Positions 45,301 through 51,452 of a stretch of DNA of 64,000 nt are shown here, one piece after another. Position numbers and translations under genes: made by a program. Below the pieces are notes generated by a model that was not told the DNA's origin, ran no database searches, and saw only the letters and a list, made by a program, of their open reading frames with translations. Positions within the stretch are counted from its first letter, which is position 1. Each line of letters starts with the position of its first letter. Origin of the DNA: Hellea sp. GTDB lineage: Bacteria; Pseudomonadota; Alphaproteobacteria; Caulobacterales; Maricaulaceae. The stretch is from assembly GCA_020628425.1 (NCBI GenBank), contig JAHDEZ010000005.1:1-64000 (forward strand), written 5' to 3'.

Positions 45301-45405
45301 CTGTCATCCCCGCGCAGGCGGGGACCTCGCCAGTGACAAATTAAATCCGCTAACAAGTTCAAAAACCAATGGGTGAGAGGTCCCGCATCAAGTGCGGGAT
45401 GACAG
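45301..45405. repeat. REP-like inverted pair of hairpins (BIME-like)
   Basis: Arms 45301-45328 and 45377-45405 are near-inverted copies, with matching outer ends CTGTCATCCC... and ...GGGATGACAG plus GGACCTC/GAGGTCC at the inner ends. Each arm holds its own hairpin: CCCCGC-GCAG-GCGGGG (45308-45323) and CCCGCA-TCAAG-TGCGGG (45382-45398). The 48-base spacer is AT-rich. Such short extragenic repeats with a GTCATCCCCGC core are common in alphaproteobacteria; this one ends 8 bases before the insertion sequence. Confidence 0.8.
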
Positions 45406-45413
45406 AATATATT
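45406..45413 (+). repeat. 8-bp target site duplication, left copy
   Basis: AATATATT immediately left of the insertion sequence; the same 8 bases occur at 48003-48010 immediately right of it. The word is self-complementary, which makes it look like part of the terminal repeat. The 8-bp size matches IS1595-family elements. Confidence 0.85.
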
Positions 45414-45438
45414 CGGGCTTATGTAGCAAACGCAGGAA
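45414..45438 (+). repeat. left terminal inverted repeat of the IS
   Basis: Begins CGGGCTTATGTAGCA and continues for 25 bases, ending CGCAGGAA. It matches the reverse complement of 47978-48002 at 24 of 25 positions; the only difference is at base 16 (A here, G in the right end). Confidence 0.93.
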
Positions 45439-45471
45439 CATTAGTGAGTCCTTTTGTGCTATCTGTCAACT

Positions 45472-45858
45472 ATGGCAGAAACTCATGTAATATCAGCACT
45501 ACGGAAAAAGCGAGGAAAGCTATCTGGTGAGATAGTCCGTGCTGAAAAGGAGTTATCAGACCTAAAGGCCGATATAGCGGCCATAGATCACTGTTTAAGG
45601 GTGTTTGGCTATGAGGGCAGGGCCGATGCAATCCCTATTATTGAGGCCCGCACAGTCGTTTTCAAGCGCAATGAATTGAAGCGGACAGTTTTGCAGATAA
45701 TGAGTGAGCGGCCAGACCTAGCAGATAACAGGTCTATTGCCTTAGAAATCATATCCAGAAAAGAATGGGACTTGTCCGATACTCACCTAATCCGAACCAT
45801 TCAGGACAAGGTGAGGCATTGTCGGAAGGTTATGCCGCCCGTTGCCAATATCCTTTGA
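45472..45858 (+). CDS. IS passenger protein, N-terminal coiled coil
   Basis: Protein of 128 aa from ATG 45472 (a TTG at 45454 is in frame but weaker). Seen: an N-terminal heptad-rich helix (LRKKRGKLSGEIVRAEKELSDLKADIAAID, shown here only as a region), followed by CLRVFGYEG, then a C-terminal half resembling a small winged-helix (FKRNELKRTVLQIMSER, ADNRSIALEIISRKEW). From memory, similar small proteins of alphaproteobacteria often accompany mobile elements. Convergent with the transposase, with a 29-base overlap of 3' ends. It may regulate or assist transposition, or only travel with the element. Confidence 0.75.
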   Translation: MAETHVISALRKKRGKLSGEIVRAEKELSDLKADIAAIDHCLRVFGYEGRADAIPIIEARTVVFKRNELKRTVLQIMSERPDLADNRSIALEIISRKEWDLSDTHLIRTIQDKVRHCRKVMPPVANIL

Positions 45859-46789
45859 AGCGATTTGACTTTGTGGCCTTAAGGGTGGCCTCAACGATTT
45901 TGTGGGCCAAGCCTTTGATTGTTGTCCGGCGATAATCTTCTAACCATGCGGCGTGTTCCGCGTACTGGTAAAGATACTTCGGGCTAACACCGTGGTGCTG
46001 ACCTTCAACCATCCGGCGCAGACGTGAGAAATAGCTTTCAACCATATTGGTATGCTTGCCGTTGCCGTAGGAATAAGCGACAGAGTGATTGATACGCTGT
46101 GCAGAATATTCCCATTCCAGAACGTCCCAATGTGTTCCTTCATCCGCGTAGATAGTCGCATCCTTGGCGACAACACCACGGGCGATTTCAACGCCTTCTG
46201 CCTCACGCTCACGGACAAAAGGAAGGGTGCGACCGCCACGCTCACGTAAGGCCACTACAACGCGTCTCTGGCCTGTCTGGTGCTTTTTCAAGCGGCGATC
46301 AATGCGCTCCTCTTTCATGTTTTCAGGACGGATATGACCGCCAAAAAATGCACCGTCAATTTCAACGTCACCCGTCAGAGTAATGCAGTCTGTTTCGTCT
46401 GCAAGAGCCTCACGCATCTTATGGCACCATACCCAAGCGGTCTTATACTGGACATCCAGTGTGCGTGAGAATTGAACAGCACTCATTCCCTTTGAACCTG
46501 TCACGAAAAGACAGATACCGGCCAGAAGGTCAACAAAGTCTAATTTGCGGGAATGGAACATCGTGCCGGACGTGACAGAGTATTGATGCTTACAGCCTTT
46601 GCACTCAAACTTACGGCGCGATTTGATGTCATAACTTTCTACGCATCCACACTTAGGACAGACGGCCTCACCATTTGTTTCGGGCCACCGGATAGCACGA
46701 AACAGGTCATAGGCTTTGGCCTCACCCATCTTGTAGATTTTCTTGAGGCTTAAATCTCGTGATTTAGCGGATAAAAGAAAATGTTGCAT
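45830..46789 (-). CDS. IS1595-family (ISXO2-like) transposase
   Basis: Protein of 319 aa. Seen: an N-terminal zinc ribbon (CPKCGC and CKGC), CxxC-x-CxxC style, after FRAIRWPETNGEAVCPKC; SGTMFHSRKLDFVDLLAGI; the DDE-type core with GDVEIDGAFFGG (first D), KDATIYADEGTHWDVL (second D) and HTNMVESYFSRLRRMVEGQHHGVSPKYL (N/E region). All catalytic blocks look intact, so the enzyme is probably active. Its ATG is embedded in a GTGCAAAATG box and lacks an obvious Shine-Dalgarno. Divergent from the DUF6471-like gene, which has the same box. Confidence 0.95.
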   Translation of the reverse strand: MQHFLLSAKSRDLSLKKIYKMGEAKAYDLFRAIRWPETNGEAVCPKCGCVESYDIKSRRKFECKGCKHQYSVTSGTMFHSRKLDFVDLLAGICLFVTGSKGMSAVQFSRTLDVQYKTAWVWCHKMREALADETDCITLTGDVEIDGAFFGGHIRPENMKEERIDRRLKKHQTGQRRVVVALRERGGRTLPFVREREAEGVEIARGVVAKDATIYADEGTHWDVLEWEYSAQRINHSVAYSYGNGKHTNMVESYFSRLRRMVEGQHHGVSPKYLYQYAEHAAWLEDYRRTTIKGLAHKIVEATLKATKSNRFKGYWQRAA

Positions 46790-46899
46790 TTTGCACTACT
46801 TACGTTGCGTTATGCATTGTTATTAGTGCAAAAATATTATGTTGTAAATAGAAAAACATCGTTTATAGTGCAAAAACCACTACAAAAGGTGCAAAAATG
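46787..46899. promoter_or_regulatory. divergent control region with four GTGCAAAA boxes
   Basis: Between the transposase and the DUF6471-like gene are four copies of (A/G)GTGCAAAA: one on the minus strand at 46788-46797, joined to the transposase ATG; and on the plus strand at 46825-46834, 46867-46876 and 46888-46897, the last running into the DUF6471-like ATG. Both start codons therefore sit at the end of a box. The spacing between plus copies is 42 and 21 bases, near four and two helical turns. Likely binding sites for an element-encoded regulator; the protein is not proven. Confidence 0.65.
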
Positions 46900-47118
46900 G
46901 CAGATTTAAAAGATTATGAAACTAAAATGTCGCTCATTCTCAAGTCAGAGATCAAGCGTGCCGGACTGACCTACGCAACATTGACCGATAAACTCAATGA
47001 AATGGGCATTGATGAAAAAGAAGCCAATGTCAGAAACAAGATCGGACGCGGCAAATTTAGCGCTGCATTTATGGCAGAATGTCTGGATGCAATTGGTGTT
47101 AAGGAGCTTCGACTGTAG
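46897..47118 (+). CDS. DUF6471-like small protein (IS passenger, possible regulator)
   Basis: Protein of 73 aa. Seen: MSLILKSEIKRAGLTYATLTDKLNEMGIDEKEANVRNKIGRGKFSAAFMAECLDAIGV, a helix-turn-helix-like helical arrangement seen in DUF6471 proteins; the family assignment is from memory. The AAAAGG ribosome-binding site overlaps the last GTGCAAAA box. A product that binds those boxes and represses the transposase and itself would fit the layout. The 3' end overlaps the convergent two-TM gene by 20 bases. Confidence 0.75.
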   Translation: MADLKDYETKMSLILKSEIKRAGLTYATLTDKLNEMGIDEKEANVRNKIGRGKFSAAFMAECLDAIGVKELRL

Positions 47119-47902
47119 GCCTTCTAACAATAACCTCAACATCATCTTGGTTTTTCTTCATTTGAAACTCATGAGGATAATCAAAACCCTGTAGCGGATT
47201 TAATGCTCTCAACTCTTCCATTTTAGTAGTCTCATTAAATAAAACGGCCTTACACAGGCTTTGATGGTGAACTACAGCATCCCAATAATGCCTAACAATT
47301 GCATCCATTTCGGCATTGGAAAACGGCAGTTCTTCACTGTTTTTTTTGGCATACATCATACACCAGCAAGCATAGAAACATTTGCAAAACTCCCTGGTTT
47401 GTGAAGTCAGTCCGTCAATCGCTAGGTGTTGAGCCTTCATTGGCAGCCCAATCAGCGCCATTAGGATTGTGTCTGCTTTCAAAAACGGAAGGTTTATGCT
47501 ACCAATCATCGTAATCAAATTGATGTATTCTTTTATTTCGTCGCTGGAATTGGCAAGATGTTGCTCTAACCTAGGGTTTGCTCTTTGCGCATCCCCAAGT
47601 TCACCCTCAAGCCGTTTAATATCGGCATTCAACTCTGTTCTGAAAGCCCACTGGTCAATTAAAACACCTATGCATAGCCCAATAATTGCCGCGAGAGAGA
47701 TTAGAAAGCCTGTGGATGTAACAAAATTAAACACCCAAGTCATTGCATTACCGATCTTTTCAGACGGTTTTTCGTAAGCGCCCTTTTCCTTTGCGTATTC
47801 GATAAACAATTCACCGAATACGGCCCCAATAATTCCAATGATAAGGGCGAAAAAGACGCTAAAGAGAATGAACTTGGATATCGAGAGCAGGATACTACGC
47901 AT
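47099..47902 (-). CDS. IS passenger: two-TM membrane protein with a cytoplasmic domain
   Basis: Protein of 267 aa that I do not recognise. Seen: two N-terminal TM segments (about residues 6-32, FILFSVFFALIIGIIGAVFG, and 58-82, FLISLAAIIGLCIGVLIDQW), a short coiled coil (about 90-120, ELNADIKRLEGELGDAQ), then a helical domain of about 140 residues with several Cys (CKCFYACWCMMY) and His. The composition is AT-rich like the rest of the IS. Nothing in it resembles a transposition protein. It could be an envelope, immunity or phage-related passenger; this is speculation. Confidence 0.75.
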   Translation of the reverse strand: MRSILLSISKFILFSVFFALIIGIIGAVFGELFIEYAKEKGAYEKPSEKIGNAMTWVFNFVTSTGFLISLAAIIGLCIGVLIDQWAFRTELNADIKRLEGELGDAQRANPRLEQHLANSSDEIKEYINLITMIGSINLPFLKADTILMALIGLPMKAQHLAIDGLTSQTREFCKCFYACWCMMYAKKNSEELPFSNAEMDAIVRHYWDAVVHHQSLCKAVLFNETTKMEELRALNPLQGFDYPHEFQMKKNQDDVEVIVRRPTVEAP

Positions 47903-47977
47903 AAATGAAGCAATGCACTATATTTGATGCAATGTGGAGTCATTATTCAATGACCCCGCTTGTCTTGTTTTGAGCGC

Positions 47978-48002
47978 TTCCTGCGTCTGCTACATAAGCC
48001 CG
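47978..48002 (-). repeat. right terminal inverted repeat of the IS
   Basis: Ends ...CATAAGCCCG at 48002; its reverse complement starts CGGGCTTATGTAGCA and matches the left end at 24 of 25 bases. Confidence 0.93.
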
Positions 48003-48010
48003 AATATATT
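48003..48010 (+). repeat. 8-bp target site duplication, right copy
   Basis: AATATATT, identical to 45406-45413. Its last two bases form part of the xseA stop codon (TTA on the plus strand at 48009-48011). Confidence 0.85.
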
Positions 48011-49481
48011 AAAACAAATCACCCTGACCGGTTGCAAGTTTTTTGGCAGGTTTTGGGGTCTTTGGTTTAGATTTCACCGAACCCCCGCCAATCACAGCCG
48101 CCCGGTCGCCATCGGCAAAGGTCAGTGTCACCGCATCGCCAGAATCCGGCGTATCTTTGGAACGAATGACTTTGCCCGCCTCATCGGTCACAAGCGCGTA
48201 GCCCCGTTTAAGCACACCCTGATAGGAATAGGCTTCAAGCAGGCCGGAGGCCCGTTTCAAACGGTCGTCCAAACGCTCCAGCCGGGCGCTCATGACACGA
48301 TCAGCCCGGCCGCCAAAGAGTTTGAGTCGGTCTTGCGTAACAGAAATTTGTTTTTGAATATCGGCGGGACGAAGCCGCGTTTTTGCCAGTTCCAGACGTC
48401 GGGCCGCCGGGTCAAAAATCCGGCTTGGACGCGGTAGTTTCAGACTCGCCAGTTTTTGCCTGGCACTTTCCAGTAACCGTCCCGGCGTGCCCAGCTTTGC
48501 TCCGGCCACATCCAGCCTCTGGCGGGGAACGGCCAACAAGTTTTCCAGCCGCGGCAGACGGGAGGCGGAGAGCTTGGTTTTTTTTTCAGTCACCGAGCGA
48601 CCCAGGCCACGGCGCAAACGAACGCCGTAATCCTCTATGGTGGTCAACCATTCATGGAGGACAGGCACGGCCACTTCCGCTGCACCGGTGGGGGTCGGCG
48701 CTCGGTAATCCACCACATAGTCAACCAATGTCCAATCGGTTTCGTGGCCCACGGCCGAGATGATAGGAATAGCGGAATTTGCGGCGGCACGCACAACGAC
48801 TTCTTCGTTAAAACACCAAAGGTCTTCCAGCGAACCTCCGCCCCGTCCGACGATCAAAACGTCAGGTCGCGGAAAGCCATCTGCGTGATTAAACCCGGTG
48901 ATGGCACCCGCGATTTGCTCCGCCGCCTTGTCGCCCTGAACCAACACAGGCCATAGTATGACATGAGCGGGAAAACGGTCTTCGATACGGTGTAATATGT
49001 CGCGAATAACGGCACCCGTCGGCGAGGTCACTACGCCAATAACCTGGGGCATAAAAGGGAGGTCACGTTTGCGCTCCGCCGCGAACAAGCCCTCGGCGGC
49101 GAACATTTTCTTGCGCTTTTCAAACAGCGCCATGAGCGCGCCTTCTCCGGCCAGCTCCAGTTTCTCGATAATGAGCTGATAATTGGAACGCCCTGGATAG
49201 GTGGAGAGCCGACCTTCGACGATGACTTCCATGCCCTCTTCGGGGCGCATGGCCAGCCGGTTCATCGTGCCCTTCCAGATAATGGAATTGATGACCGCCT
49301 TTTCATCTTTGATGTCCAAATAACAGTGTCCAGATTTGGCAATGGTTACCCGTCCCAATTCGCCGCGCACACGCACGTGACCATAGGTGTCTTCGATGGT
49401 CCGCTTCAGGCTTTGGGCCAGTTCGGAGACCGAAAACTCATAAGCGTTACTGGCGGCATCGGAGGCTGTATTGTCACTCAC
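48009..49481 (-). CDS. xseA: exodeoxyribonuclease VII large subunit
   Basis: Catalytic subunit (490 aa) of the single-strand exonuclease. Seen: the N-terminal OB-fold (YEFSVSELAQSLKRTIEDTYGHVRVRGELGR, GHCYLDIKDEKAVI), VIGVVTSPTGAVIRDILHRI, VLIVGRGGGSLEDLWCFNEE, ISAVGHETDWTLVDYVVDYRAPTPT, and a long coiled C-terminal region with GYALVTDEAGKVI. The last residues are basic. The insertion sequence lies immediately beyond its stop codon without altering the protein. xseB is not adjacent. Confidence 0.96.
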   Translation of the reverse strand: MSDNTASDAASNAYEFSVSELAQSLKRTIEDTYGHVRVRGELGRVTIAKSGHCYLDIKDEKAVINSIIWKGTMNRLAMRPEEGMEVIVEGRLSTYPGRSNYQLIIEKLELAGEGALMALFEKRKKMFAAEGLFAAERKRDLPFMPQVIGVVTSPTGAVIRDILHRIEDRFPAHVILWPVLVQGDKAAEQIAGAITGFNHADGFPRPDVLIVGRGGGSLEDLWCFNEEVVVRAAANSAIPIISAVGHETDWTLVDYVVDYRAPTPTGAAEVAVPVLHEWLTTIEDYGVRLRRGLGRSVTEKKTKLSASRLPRLENLLAVPRQRLDVAGAKLGTPGRLLESARQKLASLKLPRPSRIFDPAARRLELAKTRLRPADIQKQISVTQDRLKLFGGRADRVMSARLERLDDRLKRASGLLEAYSYQGVLKRGYALVTDEAGKVIRSKDTPDSGDAVTLTFADGDRAAVIGGGSVKSKPKTPKPAKKLATGQGDLF

Positions 49482-49556
49482 AGTTTTTACATCTTTTCCT
49501 GTTGGAATCAGATGCTGTTATAGCCTAAAAGGCGGACCTCACTAGAGGGATAAGTC

Positions 49557-50834
49557 ATGAAAGTTCTTTTGGTCGGCAGTGGTGGCCGCGAACATGCGCT
49601 GGCGTGGAAATTGGCGCAAAGCAAAGACGTTGAAGAGCTCTATTGCGCGCCCGGAAATGCGGGCATAGCCGAACATGCCGGCATCATAGATATTGCTGCT
49701 GACGATGTAGTCGGTTTGACCGCGATCGCCAAAAGCCTCGATATCGGCTTTGTTATTGTTGGCCCAGAAGTGCCTTTGGCATTGGGTCTTGTAGATCTCC
49801 TACAAGCCAATGGGATCGCAGCCTTTGGACCATCAGCTGATGCGGCGCAGTTGGAAGCTTCCAAGGCTTTCACTAAGGATTTTTGCAAGCGCTATAATAT
49901 CCCGACGGCGGATTATGAGGTCTTTACGGATCTGGAATCGGCCTTGGAATATGTCCACAAAAATGAACCGCCCTATGTACTCAAGGCTGACGGTCTGGCC
50001 GCGGGCAAAGGCGTTGTTATTCCCAATACAAAATTTGCTGCCGAAGACGAACTCAAGGAGTTTTTCTCGGGCAAGTTTGGCGAGGCCAGCGAAAAGGTTG
50101 TCATCGAAGAATTCATGACCGGACAGGAAGCCAGCTTTTTTGCCATTAGTGATGGCAAGACGGCTATTCCGCTTATAGCAGCGCAGGATCACAAGCGTGC
50201 TCATGACGGAGACAAAGGTCCGAATACAGGCGGCATGGGTGCCTATTCCCCGGCACCTGTGTTTGGCACCAAAGAGATGGAAAAAGTTATGGAGACGATT
50301 ATCCATCCGACCGTGGCCGGAATGGCCAAAGACGGCATGCCTTTTGTCGGCGTGCTTTTCGCTGGCCTGATGATGACTAAAGACGGTCCAAAACTGATTG
50401 AATATAATGTTCGATTTGGCGACCCGGAATGCCAGGTGCTTATGCGTCGTCTGGGGACAGATCTGATGGATTTGTTTTTGGCGGCCAAAGGCGGCACGCT
50501 CGACAAAGTTGACGCTCCAGCCTGGCTCGATGACCCGGTGGTCAATGTGGTCCTCGCGGCCAAAGGCTATCCGGGCAAATATAAAAAAGGAACGGAAATT
50601 AAAGGCATAGCCACCGCCAATATGATGGACGGCGTACAAATCTTTCACGCGGGCACGAAAGCCGGCAACAATGGTGAAGTGCTTTCAAATGGCGGGCGTG
50701 TTCTTAATGTGACCGCGTCCGGCGAGACGGTCGAGCAAGCCGTTGAACGCGCCTATGCGGCTATAGACGAGGCCATAGACTGGCCCGAAGGGTTTTGTCG
50801 ACGCGACATCGCCCACCATGCATTAAAGACGTAG
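49557..50834 (+). CDS. purD: phosphoribosylamine-glycine ligase
   Basis: ATP-grasp enzyme (425 aa) forming GAR in purine synthesis. Seen: LLVGSGGREHALAWKLAQS at the N-terminus, IVGPEVPLALGLVDLLQ, GPSADAAQLEASKAFTKDF, VLKADGLAAGKGVVI, DHKRAHDGDKGPNTGGMGAYSP and IEYNVRFGDPECQVLMRRL. All ligands look intact. The start ATG follows an AGAGGGATAAG ribosome-binding site. It diverges from xseA, 75 bases apart, and is convergent with the sortase gene (12-base overlap). Confidence 0.97.
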   Translation: MKVLLVGSGGREHALAWKLAQSKDVEELYCAPGNAGIAEHAGIIDIAADDVVGLTAIAKSLDIGFVIVGPEVPLALGLVDLLQANGIAAFGPSADAAQLEASKAFTKDFCKRYNIPTADYEVFTDLESALEYVHKNEPPYVLKADGLAAGKGVVIPNTKFAAEDELKEFFSGKFGEASEKVVIEEFMTGQEASFFAISDGKTAIPLIAAQDHKRAHDGDKGPNTGGMGAYSPAPVFGTKEMEKVMETIIHPTVAGMAKDGMPFVGVLFAGLMMTKDGPKLIEYNVRFGDPECQVLMRRLGTDLMDLFLAAKGGTLDKVDAPAWLDDPVVNVVLAAKGYPGKYKKGTEIKGIATANMMDGVQIFHAGTKAGNNGEVLSNGGRVLNVTASGETVEQAVERAYAAIDEAIDWPEGFCRRDIAHHALKT

Positions 50835-51452
50835 GTCATTACTCCGAACAGGGCCAAGCCCTGGAATGAGGGTTTGGGCCGGGCTGGTCTTCACTTTCCT
50901 TGCGCTCACCACATAACGAAGCGGGCCGTTAAAACTGAGCGCATCGAAGGGATAGCATGTAATGAGTAACAGTCCGTCCGCGTTCTCATTTTGCGGCAGG
51001 GTATCCGTGCGGACGTCCATCACGAAACCGGTCTCCACGACATAGTCGTATTTTACATCATCAATGGTTTGCAGGGACAGTGTCTCTCCTGCGGACATAT
51101 GTTCCAAAAAAGCGAAATGGGTGTTCTTATGAGCAGCAATAGCGGTTAAACCCGGCTCATCTGGTGTACGGCTACCTTCTACGATGGCCGGGGCAAAGGC
51201 CAATGCCTGCCCCGTGGCATCGCTGAGCACGATTTGGTCGACACCCAGTGCGGGCACCGTCAAACGCGCCGCAAGCTCGGCATCCATGGAACTCCAAGGC
51301 GTGGCTGGGATACCGGTTTCCATGGTTTTTACCCAAGCCTGTTCAAGCAGACCTTCGGCGATGACAGCTTTAAAATAAATCCAATTTCCCCATATAAGGA
51401 GCGCCGCCCCCACAATCCCCACAACTGTGAAGGCGGACTTTTTAGGCCACAT
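50823..51452 (-). CDS. class GN sortase
   Basis: Membrane transpeptidase of the 'marine proteobacterial' class GN group; 209 aa from ATG 51452 (an upstream TTG at 51482 is possible). Seen: an N-terminal TM (FTVVGIVGAALLIWGNW, including the GN residues), catalytic His in IAAHKNTHFAFL, catalytic Cys in LLLITCYPFDAL and the following Arg in GPLRYVV. Class GN enzymes usually have a single dedicated substrate next door, here the VIT/vWA protein. The two overlap by 11 bases, which supports co-expression and one-enzyme, one-target pairing. Confidence 0.92.
   Translation of the reverse strand: MWPKKSAFTVVGIVGAALLIWGNWIYFKAVIAEGLLEQAWVKTMETGIPATPWSSMDAELAARLTVPALGVDQIVLSDATGQALAFAPAIVEGSRTPDEPGLTAIAAHKNTHFAFLEHMSAGETLSLQTIDDVKYDYVVETGFVMDVRTDTLPQNENADGLLLITCYPFDALSFNGPLRYVVSARKVKTSPAQTLIPGLGPVRSNDLRL

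Larger units (their letters stand above)
45414..48002. mobile_element. complete IS1595-type insertion sequence with passenger genes (2589 bp)
   Basis: Bounded by 25-bp terminal inverted repeats (one mismatch) and flanked by an exact 8-bp direct repeat. It carries an ISXO2-like transposase (minus strand) and three other genes: a coiled-coil protein at 45472-45858 (+), a DUF6471-like protein at 46897-47118 (+) and a two-TM membrane protein at 47099-47902 (-). The gene order is two convergent pairs placed back to back. It was inserted directly after the xseA stop codon, which is preserved. Intact repeats and frames suggest recent arrival. Passenger cargo in IS1595 elements is known from other groups, but these particular genes have no function I know. 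Confidence 0.93.

Noticed and set aside
45406-45438. Longer 33-bp terminal repeat beginning AATATATTCGGG
   Set aside because: AATATATT is its own reverse complement. The first 8 bases are better explained as the duplicated target, leaving a 25-bp terminal repeat beginning CGGG.
49833-50648. 271-aa minus-strand frame across purD
   Set aside because: Antisense to conserved PurD motifs; no domain or start signal of its own.
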